The translations under genes and the position numbers were made by a program. This document shows positions 15,454 through 24,045 of a stretch of 35,823 bases of DNA, piece after piece. The DNA comes from a virus. The first letter of the stretch is position 1, and the number at the start of each line of letters is the position of its first letter. The stretch lies in the IMG/VR virus record IMGVR_UViG_3300035199_000265, positions 1 through 35,823 of that record. One strand, given 5' to 3'. The notes beneath the pieces are model-generated. The model saw only the letters and a program-made list of their open reading frames with translations. It had not been told where the DNA came from and did not search any database.

Positions 15454-15773
15454 AGGTCGGGGCCCGTTTGTTCAATTAAATCGAAGATGTTGTCCACGTC
15501 ATCTTCCGAAAGCCCAAAATCTCGGATTTTTTGGGCTCCGATTTTTTCGAGTTTTTCGGAGTTGGTGCGCTTAACTTTTGATTTGAAAGAAATGTCATTC
15601 GCATATTCCGTGATGCGGGGGTCATCGTTTATAAGGCCACTTACCACATGTCGGAAAAAGGCCGCCTGCGTTATCCGCAGGTATTTGAGCTTCAGCACAA
15701 ATTGTGCGTGGCGATGATCGTTCTCTGTGAACACTATACGCTTAGTCATCTTTCCATATTCTTCGGCAGACAT
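15450..15773 (-). CDS. Hypothetical protein, 107 aa
   Basis: ATG start one base after the stop of the GMP reductase/IMP dehydrogenase gene, with AGGAAG 7 bases upstream. The N-terminus is KRIVFTENDHRHAQFVLKLKYLRITQAAFFRHVVSGLI, with helices that might form a small DNA-binding fold. The C-terminus is charged (KSKVKRTNSEKLEKIGAQK). It is translationally coupled to the sigma-region-4 gene, which hints at a transcription-related role, but I recognise no domain. Confidence 0.65.
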   Translation of the reverse strand: MSAEEYGKMTKRIVFTENDHRHAQFVLKLKYLRITQAAFFRHVVSGLINDDPRITEYANDISFKSKVKRTNSEKLEKIGAQKIRDFGLSEDDVDNIFDLIEQTGPDL

Positions 15774-15774
15774 A

Positions 15775-16818
15775 TTACCACTTCCTTCCTACAATGTGAG
15801 TATGGCTTTCGGATAGTCCCGACGTAGTCTGCGCCGCAAATTTTGCACGACTGTGAAGACTGTCAAGATCCTTGGCGCCCGAGTAGCTAAAACCAGACCG
15901 GATTCCAGTCTCTAAATCTCGCAGGATATCACCTACCGGACCTCGATAAGGTATGCGCGTTGCTACGCCCTCATGTGAACTATAGCGGCCGCGCCAGTTG
16001 ATCTGGGCTTCTTTGCTGGCCATACCTCGGTAAGACTTCCAACGAGCACCATCGATATCTTGATAGATATCTCCGGGCGCCTCATCGGTGCCAGCGAACA
16101 GAGAGCCGCACATCACCGCGTCTGCACCGGCGGCTAAAGCCTTGACAATGTCTCCGCTGGTGCGGATGCCTCCGTCGGCAACGATTTTTATGTCCCTGTC
16201 GGTCAACGCACAATCTATAACTGTCTGCAGGCCGGGTAGTCCGTGGCCGGTTTGAATCCGTGTTGAACATATCGATCCTCCGCCGATGTTGCAACGAGCA
16301 GAGTTGGCGCCCCAGTCGGCTAAGTCATTGATACCGTCAAGGGTGGCCACATTTCCAGCCATGATGTGAAAATGCTCACCGAGCACCTTGCGCAGCGCAT
16401 ACAGGGCCCTTTTCATTAATACATGGTGGCCATGGGCCACATCTACGCAAATGAAACTCACATGTTGAGCCCTCAAGGCTTGAGCACGCTCCAGATAATC
16501 GCCGGAGATGCCGATGGCAGCGCCAATATTCACCCGATATCCATACTTATCGTTACACATTGTCTTGGTTATCTTAACTTGTCTTGTCTGCTCCTCAATA
16601 GAATTGTATCGGTGAATCACCGCTGAGCCGCCGGCTTCTTGCATGGCAATGGCCATAGACGATTCGGATACAGTATCCATAGGAGAGGCCAGAAGGGGGA
16701 AGCTTAAATCAAGACCCTTCCCCATGTCGGTGCTAATATCGATGTCAGAGCGAGATTCAATCTCGGAATACTGAGGTATTAGTAACACATCATCATATGA
16801 CAGCCCTTTCTTAATCAT
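15775..16818 (-). CDS. IMP dehydrogenase/GMP reductase family protein, CBS-less
   Basis: Start set at ATG 16818 (AGGAG 8 bases upstream, 8-base overlap with the preceding gene). A longer in-frame reading adds a 63-residue Arg/Pro-rich tail that is an antisense artefact of the neighbour. The 347-aa product has the TIM-barrel blocks SYDDVLLIPQYSEI (7-20), NIGGGSICSTR with catalytic Cys184, IVADGGIRTSGDIVKALAAGA (212-231) and RYSSHEG with Glu283. No CBS insertion is present. Length, the Y-x3-EG loop and YSGAKDLDSL suggest GMP reductase; the ESHTH ending suggests IMP dehydrogenase. It interconverts IMP and guanine nucleotides. Direction is unresolved. Confidence 0.9.
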   Translation of the reverse strand: MIKKGLSYDDVLLIPQYSEIESRSDIDISTDMGKGLDLSFPLLASPMDTVSESSMAIAMQEAGGSAVIHRYNSIEEQTRQVKITKTMCNDKYGYRVNIGAAIGISGDYLERAQALRAQHVSFICVDVAHGHHVLMKRALYALRKVLGEHFHIMAGNVATLDGINDLADWGANSARCNIGGGSICSTRIQTGHGLPGLQTVIDCALTDRDIKIVADGGIRTSGDIVKALAAGADAVMCGSLFAGTDEAPGDIYQDIDGARWKSYRGMASKEAQINWRGRYSSHEGVATRIPYRGPVGDILRDLETGIRSGFSYSGAKDLDSLHSRAKFAAQTTSGLSESHTHIVGRKW

Positions 16819-17200
16819 TCTTCTTCGTGCTCCTCTTCTTGGCTGTTGATGCGGCCTTCTTTTTGCCCGGTGGCGAGTTTCTATACGCTGTTGAGCGGGC
16901 CGATAGCTGCTCTTCGGTGACGGAAGGCCCTTCCCCGGAAGGCGTTGTGGGGGCCGGTGTCGGTGGGGCCGCAGGTGCCTTGGGCTTGGGCGCTGGTTTC
17001 TTGCCAAAGTATTGCTCCAATGTGATCATGGCGCCCTCGTATTCAGCTAGCAGTCTGGCGTGCTTTGTTATCTCATCAACCAAGCTTGAATGGTCGGGGA
17101 CCATCGTAGGGTTGTTGAGCAGCACATCTATAAGGGCCAAAGATTCGACAGCCTTTGCCTGCAGTGCGGCGCGTGCGGCCGTATAAAGTTTAATATTCAT
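16811..17200 (-). CDS. Hypothetical protein with Ala/Pro linker and basic tail
   Basis: A 129-aa protein. Residues 1-66 form a helical domain (AARAALQAKAVESLALIDVLLNNPTMVPDHSSLVDEI...YEGAMITLEQYFG). Then comes a proline/alanine linker (about 68-90) and a Lys/Ser-rich C-terminus (PPGKKKAASTAKKRSTKKN) that might bind nucleic acid. ATG with AGGAG 9 bases upstream, overlapping the thioredoxin stop by four bases. Function unknown. Confidence 0.65.
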   Translation of the reverse strand: MNIKLYTAARAALQAKAVESLALIDVLLNNPTMVPDHSSLVDEITKHARLLAEYEGAMITLEQYFGKKPAPKPKAPAAPPTPAPTTPSGEGPSVTEEQLSARSTAYRNSPPGKKKAASTAKKRSTKKND

Positions 17201-17565
17201 TTTGATTTTCTCCTTTGATCTTCGATGAATTTTCTAATGTCTGAGACCTCATACCATGTGTCATCATTCGGTTCCTCTGGCTCAGACATCAGACGAATGC
17301 GGGGGTTGTTGCCCACCTTCATAAAACAAATCGCCGGGACTCCTCTGAAGTTTAGAATATTCTCAATCTCGGGATAATCCTCAACGTTAAAGGCGTAAAA
17401 GAACACATCCTCTTCAAACTCTTCCGATAGTTCTTCGTATTTGTCCTTTAGAGAGTGGCAATAATGGCAGCCATTGCTATAAAATTTAACCGCCAAGGTG
17501 GCTTCTTCTTTTACTCTTCCTGAGAGGAGCAATTGCAGGGCCTTCCTGCTCAATCTTTCAGCCAT
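17197..17565 (-). CDS. Thioredoxin-like protein, CHYC active site
   Basis: Start at ATG 17565 (AGGAGAG 5 bases upstream), giving 122 aa; an upstream extension is not supported. The thioredoxin fold is shown by LAVKFYSNGCHYCHSLKDKY with Cys33 and Cys36, and by GVPAICF with the cis-Pro at 77. The middle residues HY differ from WCGPC thioredoxin. It is a plausible electron donor for the class II ribonucleotide reductase encoded at 27235, or a reductant for other phage or host proteins. The overlap with the upstream gene (8 bases) suggests coupling. Confidence 0.85.
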   Translation of the reverse strand: MAERLSRKALQLLLSGRVKEEATLAVKFYSNGCHYCHSLKDKYEELSEEFEEDVFFYAFNVEDYPEIENILNFRGVPAICFMKVGNNPRIRLMSEPEEPNDDTWYEVSDIRKFIEDQRRKSK

Positions 17566-17752
17566 CTTTACTCTCCTGTTTTTCGGAACCAGTGTAGGCG
17601 CGCTCGACCTCTTCTGTGTCGAGGCCAAACGTCTTGAGGATGCTCGCCACCTCTTCGGTAATATCTTCGGACTCTGGTACCTCCCAGACATCGTGGGTCT
17701 GGGAAGGGGTCAAGGGCCTATTGATCGGCGTCTTTTGAAATTTCTTGCTCAT
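17558..17752 (-). CDS. Small hypothetical protein, 64 aa
   Basis: ATG start inside the end of the zinc-finger-like gene, AAGGAGG 12 bases upstream. A short polar protein (KKFQKTPINRPLTPSQTHDVWEVPESEDITEEVASILKTFGLDTEEVERAY), basic at the start and acidic later, with no recognised motif. Its overlaps with both neighbours make expression likely. Confidence 0.6.
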   Translation of the reverse strand: MSKKFQKTPINRPLTPSQTHDVWEVPESEDITEEVASILKTFGLDTEEVERAYTGSEKQESKDG

Positions 17753-17993
17753 AGTTTTTTATAACCTCCTTCGTTTTATCAATGCAACCGGGGCAGAAAA
17801 GACGTACGGTCTTTTGTTTTACTACCACGTTCCATGAGGATACCATATCTCGGTCCTTCTTGTCAAATGGTTTCTGACATGCGCTACATTGCTCGGGCAG
17901 ACTGCCAAACAGCTGGACTTGATCGGCCATAGCTTGTTGGGTGTCCCCTTTGCGGCGCTTCCGCTCTACGTCTCTCTTTTGTTTTCTGTTCAC
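17718..17993 (-). CDS. Small zinc-finger-like protein
   Basis: A 91-aa protein from GTG, sharing the stop of dam as GTGA. MNRKQKRDVERKRRKGD is a basic helix. CSACQKPFDKK (36-46) and FCPGC (66-70) form two CxxC pairs about 30 residues apart, a classic four-Cys zinc site. Similar small proteins occur in marine phages. A nucleic acid or protein-binding role is likely but unproven. Confidence 0.7.
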   Translation of the reverse strand: MNRKQKRDVERKRRKGDTQQAMADQVQLFGSLPEQCSACQKPFDKKDRDMVSSWNVVVKQKTVRLFCPGCIDKTKEVIKNYEQEISKDADQ

Positions 17994-18475
17994 TTGACCG
18001 TCATCACTCCCAATTGTGGCATTTCCCTCTCGATCTTCTCCTTCTTGAATACTATCACCGCTGATGGAAATGGCGCGCTGTTCTCCCCGTTGCCAAACTT
18101 AAGTCGGCCCTTCACAAAGTAGATCGCATGGGCTTTCATAACATAATCATGCCAATATCTTGTGTCTGTGCGCGCTGGGATGAGCGCAACAACTGTTGTC
18201 TCCTCTTTCTGGCCCTCTTCGTAGGCTTTCTTGATCCAGTGCTTAATCACACGGCCATAGGGCGGGTTCATAAACACGTTGTTTCCGGACCAATCTTGCT
18301 TAAGTCCATCGTCTACTTCTGTAAACCTGTTCTTAACCTTGTAGTTTGAGTCATTGGTGCAGGGGTCTAATGTAAATTCCCCGAATGCCTCTTCTAACTG
18401 GTCAAAGAAATGTTGGGGCGTCGCCCACTCTAGTGATTTTGAGCTAAACATTGTGCCTTGTGTTGATTTATCCAT
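17990..18475 (-). CDS. dam: Phage DNA N6-adenine methyltransferase (Dam family)
   Basis: A 161-aa enzyme of the phage Dam family. EWATPQHFFDQLEEAFGEFTLDPCTN (16-41) is the family opening, and NPPYG (70-74) is the catalytic motif IV. The NG..AP.PSAVIVF stretch near 130-147 is also typical. The full motif set suggests activity on host-type adenine sites; specificity is not visible. GGGGAG precedes the ATG and the start overlaps the dUTPase stop. It could protect the phage from restriction or mark its genome. Confidence 0.9.
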   Translation of the reverse strand: MDKSTQGTMFSSKSLEWATPQHFFDQLEEAFGEFTLDPCTNDSNYKVKNRFTEVDDGLKQDWSGNNVFMNPPYGRVIKHWIKKAYEEGQKEETTVVALIPARTDTRYWHDYVMKAHAIYFVKGRLKFGNGENSAPFPSAVIVFKKEKIEREMPQLGVMTVK

Positions 18476-18929
18476 CAGTGCTCCCCAAGGATCCAGCGCC
18501 TCTGTTGCTAATAGTCATAGGGTAATCGTATAGGCTCCCTATCGTCTCAGACGGTCTAAAATGCACAACCGGGATAAGTACCACCTGTGCAATTTTATCT
18601 CCCGGGTGGACATACTGGGGCTTTCTGCCGACGTTGTGCAAGTTGATGAATACCTCTCCTTCATAGCCTGAATCAATCACGCAGGCGCCTACAAGCAAGC
18701 TCTTCTTAGCTGCGTTGCCAGAGCGATTCTTGACCTCTAGCATATAGCCATGAGGAACACCAAACTTGAGGCCCGTGGGCAGAATAACTGATTCGCTGGG
18801 TGCAACGTATACCCCGGGCAACGATTTGGTGCCGAGTGGGGAATAAAACACATCGAGGCCGGCGTCCGATGGATTAGCTCGCTCGGGGGTTCGGGCGGCA
18901 TCATGTGTTTTCTGAAACTCTAAAATCAT
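18468..18929 (-). CDS. dut: dUTPase (deoxyuridine triphosphatase)
   Basis: A 153-aa trimeric-type dUTPase with all five motifs: DAGLDVF (22-28), NRSG (68-71), GACVIDSGYEGEV (81-93, catalytic Asp86), PGDKIAQVV (109-117) and RGAGSLGST (143-151). The usual Phe in the GFGST tail is replaced by Leu148, which may alter uracil stacking. It converts dUTP to dUMP and PPi, keeping uracil out of phage DNA and feeding dTMP synthesis. GGGAGAG precedes the ATG; the start overlaps the previous stop as ATGA. Confidence 0.96.
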   Translation of the reverse strand: MILEFQKTHDAARTPERANPSDAGLDVFYSPLGTKSLPGVYVAPSESVILPTGLKFGVPHGYMLEVKNRSGNAAKKSLLVGACVIDSGYEGEVFINLHNVGRKPQYVHPGDKIAQVVLIPVVHFRPSETIGSLYDYPMTISNRGAGSLGSTDG

Positions 18930-19189
18930 TTACTCTCTCCCTTGGCATCAGTACCAGAGAGGGTGTTGAAATAATCTACAACCTCATCAATATTGTATTT
19001 ACCTTGAAACAGGCGGTATGCTTTGACAGCTGCCCGGATCTCGTCTGTATTAAGCCATGAATTCTCCTTGAACTCCTTGCGTAAATCACGCTTTTGTTCT
19101 CGGTATGGTTCCATAGCATCCTCAATAGCTTTAAGTGAACGAATATACTCCTTCACGTAACGCCTCTTCTCTTCATGTGTGTTGGCCAT
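18926..19189 (-). CDS. Hypothetical charged helical protein, 87 aa
   Basis: First gene after the promoter at 19214-19242, with GGAGGG before the ATG. The sequence (THEEKRRYVKEYIRSLKAIEDAMEPYREQKRDLRKEFKENSWLNTDEIRAAVKAYRLFQGKYNIDEVVDYFNTL) is helical and very charged, resembling GapR-like (DUF2312) nucleoid proteins in pattern. That similarity is by eye only. It heads the dut-dam-thioredoxin operon. Confidence 0.65.
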   Translation of the reverse strand: MANTHEEKRRYVKEYIRSLKAIEDAMEPYREQKRDLRKEFKENSWLNTDEIRAAVKAYRLFQGKYNIDEVVDYFNTLSGTDAKGESK

Positions 19190-19213
19190 TAAGCCCTCCT
19201 TTTATTCTCTATT

Positions 19214-19242
19214 ATATTAACAAACTTTCAGTCGGATGTCAA
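19214..19242 (-). promoter_or_regulatory. Sigma70-type promoter upstream of the dut operon
   Basis: TTGACA (19237-19242), 17 bases and TAATAT (19214-19219, four of six matches). A better TATAAT lies three bases further but with a 20-base spacer. It sits in the 60-base gap before the gene starting at 19189. Confidence 0.65.
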
Positions 19243-19249
19243 TGATTTT

Positions 19250-19978
19250 CTATAAAATTCTTTCGCCAAACAGTTGAAAAATAAACTGTTTGATCAAATT
19301 GTCTTTGCTCACGACGTCCTCGCGGTCTGCAAACATATAATTGTAGCTTTGCATCTGAGTTGCGATTAGGTTTTGGAGCACATCTGCCTCTCTTTTCATC
19401 CACTTCACCTGCTGGCGATAGTTTTTGGGCAGTGGTATCCGAAGCTTTTCAGCATAATCTATTAACAGAAAGTATTGAGCTTCTTCGAGTGCGGTCTTTG
19501 CCTTGGTGAACATAGCTTCGTATTCTCTCTTCTCTTCCTCGGTTAAATCTGCAGTCTCCACTTTATCGGGGTGAAGTTTTTGTGCTAACCTTTTAAACAA
19601 CTTGGTAAAAACCTCATGCATCTCCTTCTCGTCAGCACTGGTGGTGGGAGAATCAATTATCTTTACTTCCGGCTGCTCTGAATTGGCATTTCCTTCATAC
19701 AAGATCATTTCCGCTGAGCCAGAGTAGTCGGAAGTCTTTCTTTTGCCCGTCTTGTGAAGGTGTTCTGCGTGTTCTGCGAAGGCTCTATCGCGATGTTGGG
19801 CGCTGCTTCTGTTAAGCTCCTCGATGTCCACCCGGTGACGTCTACAAAAATCTTCATAGTGCTCTTGGAATGCTGGGCCCATCTCTTCGCTAATTTGTTG
19901 CACGATTTTCAATTCTTCGTGCATGTATCGTAGTTGGTTGACAATCTTACGCCATCTGAGTTTTTGTGAAGCAGACAC
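19250..19978 (-). CDS. J-domain (DnaJ-like) protein
   Basis: A 242-aa protein from GTG, with GAGGT 8 bases upstream. Residues 120-139 (MHEVFTKLFKRLAQKLHPDK) carry the HPD tripeptide (136-138) of helix II-III of J-domains, followed by a helix with TKAKTALEEAQYFLLIDYA. Long coiled-coil helices occupy 1-75 and 185-235. J-domains stimulate Hsp70 (DnaK) ATPase, so this may recruit the host DnaK. It follows clpP and precedes the dut operon promoter. No Gly/Phe or zinc region is present. Confidence 0.75.
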   Translation of the reverse strand: MSASQKLRWRKIVNQLRYMHEELKIVQQISEEMGPAFQEHYEDFCRRHRVDIEELNRSSAQHRDRAFAEHAEHLHKTGKRKTSDYSGSAEMILYEGNANSEQPEVKIIDSPTTSADEKEMHEVFTKLFKRLAQKLHPDKVETADLTEEEKREYEAMFTKAKTALEEAQYFLLIDYAEKLRIPLPKNYRQQVKWMKREADVLQNLIATQMQSYNYMFADREDVVSKDNLIKQFIFQLFGERIL

Positions 19979-20006
19979 ATTATTACCTCGCTGCAGTAAC
20001 TATGTC

Positions 20007-20612
20007 TTACTTGAAGTCAAACTTAACACTGGCTGTAATTTTTAATGTTGGTATGTGTGCGTGGTTAACAAGGTTGTGGCGGCGCGCATCATCGATATCT
20101 AGGAACCAGTCAGAGTGCCCCTTATCGTGCACGATATCCAAAAAATATTCCTTATGCTTTCCGCAATTTTCCGCCATCATAGAATAAATCTTCTGGTTCA
20201 GCCGATCGGTTTCTTCAGCGGATGCTTTAATCTCTTCTACCTTTCCCCACCCCATCGAACTGACGTCGTGAATCATGAGCGTAGCATCGGGGTCCATGTA
20301 GCGATGCCCCTCGGTGCCAAAGCTGAATAAGATCGCACCGCATGACATGGCTTTTCCTTGCACGATGGTGGCGACTGGTATGTTGGAATGGTTAATATCA
20401 GATATCATGGACATCAGGCTGTATACTTGACCTCCGTAGCTGTCGATAACAACCGGAACAATTGGTTGGCCCGTGTTTTGGGCTTTGTTCATCTTGGTAC
20501 AAAATTCATTCGCGGCGCTTTCGTCAAACTTTCTAACTCTAATGACTACCGGAAGGTCGTCGATTAACTCTTTCTCTTTCAAGAGCGGACTAAAGAACTT
20601 CATTATTCTCAT
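20007..20612 (-). CDS. clpP: ClpP-family serine protease, intact triad
   Basis: A 201-aa ClpP. IDSYGGQVYSLMSMI (56-70), GKAMSCGAILFSFGTEG (86-102) with Ser90, TLMIHDVSS (111-119) with His115 (spacing 25, as in E. coli), and SDWFLDIDDARRHNLVNH with Asp168 give a complete triad. This differs from the second ClpP at 13389-14024, where the Asp is Asn. A ClpP needs a ClpX/A-type unfoldase, not seen in this window, so the host enzyme is a likely partner. The gene begins 5 bases after the polymerase stop. Confidence 0.93.
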   Translation of the reverse strand: MRIMKFFSPLLKEKELIDDLPVVIRVRKFDESAANEFCTKMNKAQNTGQPIVPVVIDSYGGQVYSLMSMISDINHSNIPVATIVQGKAMSCGAILFSFGTEGHRYMDPDATLMIHDVSSMGWGKVEEIKASAEETDRLNQKIYSMMAENCGKHKEYFLDIVHDKGHSDWFLDIDDARRHNLVNHAHIPTLKITASVKFDFK

Positions 20613-20617
20613 GCTAC

Positions 20618-23600
20618 TTACCCCAATTGTTTAAACGTCTTCCCCACAGCATAAGTGGAGAATCCCCACTGTTCATCATATTTCAGCCGCGCCATGTAAG
20701 GTCGGTTTAAGTAAATACGATCTTTATCAGGTTTAATCCCCCAACACCTAATCTTTGTTGACTGATTATTTGAATCAATGACCTCTACGATCCAGTAAAG
20801 CTTACCGTTCTTCGTCTTCTTTGGCACGATCTTGCGAGGAATAAACCAGCACAAGAAAAGATCCGGATCGAACTCAGAGATAGGTGGGACGCCCTTTTCT
20901 TTGAGGCGCTCAACTGTGGCTTGTTTGATCACCAAGTTAAGTGGGAAGACACCAGTTAGGTCTGACTTAAACTGTATGATCTCCTCCTCACTGAAGTCTC
21001 CCTCTGGTCTGAAGGTTTCTATATTCTCGCCCAGTCGCTTAAGGTTTTTTGGCCTATCCACAACGCACGCAGACCAAAAATGTTTACGGCCGGTGAATCG
21101 ATCATCTACAATATGGTCCAGCGCGCCGGCGCGACACATCGCATCCAGCGCCTTCTTGTTCAGCTTGCTATAGACCACCTCTTCTCGAAACAAAAGATCC
21201 TCGGCGTTGGTGAACGGTCGATTGCACAGAATCTGCTCAATGGCTGACATGCCCAAACCCTTAATGGAGGTGAGAGGTTGGATGAGGGTTTTCCCATCGT
21301 CACTAATCTCCCATACGGTACCCGACTTATTGATGTCCAGTGCTGCGATCTTGAATCCAAACTGCTTGGCAATGTTAATAGCCTTCTCTTTGCGAGTCTC
21401 TGGCTCCTTGTCTAAGAACGCAGCCATCCACTCAGCCGGGTAATAAGTCCAGAGCCACGCACATTGATAAGAAATCATACTGTATGAAACTGCATGTGAC
21501 TTGTTGAAGCCGTAGCCAGAGAAGAATTCGAACTTGTTCCACAGACCAATCGCCGCGTCCTTATCGATTCCCTTCTCTACACAACCTTCCACAAACTTAA
21601 TGCGAAGTTTTGTTTTAATGCCGCCCTTGCCAGTGCCCTTCTTGGTCAGCACCTTCCGAAGCTTGTTTCCTTCGTCAAGCGTAAGGCCGCCTAGTTTGTG
21701 AGCGAGCAGTGCGATCTGCTCTTGAAAGATTAGGAATCCGAATGTCTCTTCGGTAATCTCTCTGGCATCCTCTGAAAGGTATTGGATGCGGTGGGGGTGT
21801 CCCATCGCCTCAATGTATTCCTCGTGCACATCCGCTGACAATGGGCCGGGACGATAGATGGATGTGATGGCTGAGATATCAATGATATTATTCGGCTTCA
21901 CTCTCTTGCAGAAGTTCTGTGCGCCTGTCTCAGTAAACTGGAAGATTCCAGCCCACTTTCCTCGATGGAATGTGTTCTTGTAAACCTTTTTGTCTTCAAG
22001 ATCGACTACATCGGGGTGGATGGTTTCGTCATAATACCTCTTTACGTCGTTGAATGTTGGGTTCTCGACACCGTGATGGCGGCGCAGGATGTGCTCAATG
22101 CAACCCTCCATCATCTTAAGTGTTGAGAGTCCAAGCAAGTCGAACTTAATGAAGCCCATTGGCTCAAGGTGTCGAACGTTCTGACCCTCGGACCATGGCG
22201 TCTGTCGCACGCCGCCGGAGTTAATCAGTGGCATGTAGTTGTCAAGGTTCTCAGCAACCACCACGCCGCCAGCGTGACGCGAGCAGCTACGCACCTGACC
22301 CACCAGACCCTCTACGTGAGACTTGACGGCAGGATACTTAGCAAGGTATAGCTGCAGCGAAGAGGAGTATTCCATAACCTCCTCCCACGTTGGCGCATAT
22401 ACGCCGGCCTTGATACCATGCTTCTGCTTGGCAAGCGGTGTGGCCTCGCGCATCATGACGCTTGTTACCGTGTTGGCCTCCGTAAATGGGACCCCGTAAA
22501 GCTTAGAGATATCCTTGATCAAGGAACGAAGCTGCAAAGTATTCCAGTTAGAGATCGGAGCTACTGTATCTTCGCCCCACATCTCAACTAGCTTCTCCTT
22601 CAACACCATGCTATCTGACACATCATAATCGATATCAGGATAGTCGGTGGCGTCGGAACGCAAGAACCGAGAGAACAGCAAGTTGTACTTGATCGGATCT
22701 ATCTGTGTAATGCCAAGAGCGTACGCCACTAGCGAGCCGGCGGCCGAGCCGCGGCCCGGGCCTGCGAGCATCATGCTGTTCGCCACATCGGAGATTGCTT
22801 TCATTGTCAGGAAGTATTTGCTGAATCCTCGGTCATCGATGACGTGCAACTCATGGTTGAGGCGATCCATATACTCTTGATTTTCGTGTAATCCCGCTTC
22901 TCTCAAGCCTTCTAACGAAAGGTTAATCAAAGCTTCGGTGTCTGTGAATCCGGCTGGCACCACAAACGATGGCAAGCGCACAGTATTGTCAGGTAAGAAC
23001 CTGTCGATGCGCTCATGGGCAATCGTATGTGTCTGCTGGATTGAATCGAGGACCAGTTGATCGTCGTAATCATATCCCTCGGAATACTTCTTATAGCTCT
23101 CCCACATCTGATCGCCGTTCTTGGGATACAATTCGTACCCAATCTCGTCTACATCGACTGGAAGGTCATTGTCTTTGGCCCACTCTGGGGCGCCTTTGCC
23201 AAGCCAGCCAAGACGCTTGTAAAGCTCCCGGTCCTTCCACGCGTCAGGGTTGGGGTAATGGCTGTCAGCTGTAGAAATCAGGCCAACGCCAAACTCTTTG
23301 GCAACTGTGATGATGTGTTGATTGAGGGCGTGTTGTTCAGGGATGTTGTTCCACTGAAGCTCTGCATACCAGCGGTCCCCGAAGATACTCACCATCTTTT
23401 CAGTCGTCTCACGCATTGCATCGAGCACCGCAGGGTCACCAGCGTCGCGGTTCTCCCAGTAGTTGCCAGCATACACGCCGCCGAGACAAGCAGACGCGGC
23501 GATGATGCCTTCGTTGTACTTCTCAAGTAGCGCATAATCAATGCGTGGATATCGGTAATAGTTCTCCGGCTGGTAAGACTCGGAAATAAGCTTGAACAGG

Positions 23601-24040
23601 TTGTTGAGGCCTGTCTGGTTTTGAACTAGAAGAATCAGATGGCGTCGCCGGCGAAGCAGATCTTGCACCCGCTTGCTATCACCTTCGTTCTCAACGGTGG
23701 CTCCGGACTGCTCGTCTTTCTTAGCGCTGCGGGCGCGCTTCTTGTCTTCCATGACGGTGGTATACTCGTCGCGCCAGTCATCCAGAGACGGTAGAAAGTA
23801 TGCCTCGCACCCAAAGATGGGCTTAAAGTCCTTCCCCTCCTCCTGCATCTTGCGTGCATGCAAGACTTGATACGCTAGCCCATTCATGTTCCCATGATCG
23901 GTCAGCGCCAGTGCATCACCCCCATTCTCATAAGCATAGTCCATGTGTGCTTGGGGATACCCCAGTGCGTCGAAAATAGAACCCGCCACACTATGCGCGT
24001 GCAGGCCTACAAATTTAATCTTGGATGTGGTTCTATCCAA
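20618..24040 (-). CDS. dnaE: DNA polymerase III alpha subunit (C-family DnaE-like)
   Basis: A 1140-aa replicative polymerase of the bacterial C family, near the 1160 aa of E. coli DnaE. An N-terminal PHP domain keeps all metal ligands I can check: His14, His16, Asp24, His49, Glu79, His134, Cys185, Asp259, His261, so it may proofread. GPGRGSAAGSLVAY (427-440) and PDIDYD (468-473) mark the palm, with Asp469/Asp471 catalytic; the fingers and a C-terminal OB fold (VPKKTKNGKLYWIVEVID) follow. The start is TTG with AGGAGG 5 bases upstream. A T4-type phage would have a B-family enzyme; here C-family replaces it. Confidence 0.96.
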   Translation of the reverse strand: MDRTTSKIKFVGLHAHSVAGSIFDALGYPQAHMDYAYENGGDALALTDHGNMNGLAYQVLHARKMQEEGKDFKPIFGCEAYFLPSLDDWRDEYTTVMEDKKRARSAKKDEQSGATVENEGDSKRVQDLLRRRRHLILLVQNQTGLNNLFKLISESYQPENYYRYPRIDYALLEKYNEGIIAASACLGGVYAGNYWENRDAGDPAVLDAMRETTEKMVSIFGDRWYAELQWNNIPEQHALNQHIITVAKEFGVGLISTADSHYPNPDAWKDRELYKRLGWLGKGAPEWAKDNDLPVDVDEIGYELYPKNGDQMWESYKKYSEGYDYDDQLVLDSIQQTHTIAHERIDRFLPDNTVRLPSFVVPAGFTDTEALINLSLEGLREAGLHENQEYMDRLNHELHVIDDRGFSKYFLTMKAISDVANSMMLAGPGRGSAAGSLVAYALGITQIDPIKYNLLFSRFLRSDATDYPDIDYDVSDSMVLKEKLVEMWGEDTVAPISNWNTLQLRSLIKDISKLYGVPFTEANTVTSVMMREATPLAKQKHGIKAGVYAPTWEEVMEYSSSLQLYLAKYPAVKSHVEGLVGQVRSCSRHAGGVVVAENLDNYMPLINSGGVRQTPWSEGQNVRHLEPMGFIKFDLLGLSTLKMMEGCIEHILRRHHGVENPTFNDVKRYYDETIHPDVVDLEDKKVYKNTFHRGKWAGIFQFTETGAQNFCKRVKPNNIIDISAITSIYRPGPLSADVHEEYIEAMGHPHRIQYLSEDAREITEETFGFLIFQEQIALLAHKLGGLTLDEGNKLRKVLTKKGTGKGGIKTKLRIKFVEGCVEKGIDKDAAIGLWNKFEFFSGYGFNKSHAVSYSMISYQCAWLWTYYPAEWMAAFLDKEPETRKEKAINIAKQFGFKIAALDINKSGTVWEISDDGKTLIQPLTSIKGLGMSAIEQILCNRPFTNAEDLLFREEVVYSKLNKKALDAMCRAGALDHIVDDRFTGRKHFWSACVVDRPKNLKRLGENIETFRPEGDFSEEEIIQFKSDLTGVFPLNLVIKQATVERLKEKGVPPISEFDPDLFLCWFIPRKIVPKKTKNGKLYWIVEVIDSNNQSTKIRCWGIKPDKDRIYLNRPYMARLKYDEQWGFSTYAVGKTFKQLG

Positions 24041-24045
24041 AACAC

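Noticed and set aside
16819-17007. A 63-residue Arg/Pro-rich N-terminal extension of the IMPDH/GMPR protein
   Set aside because: It is the other frame of the preceding gene. ATG 16818 has a good ribosome binding site and gives the normal family start.
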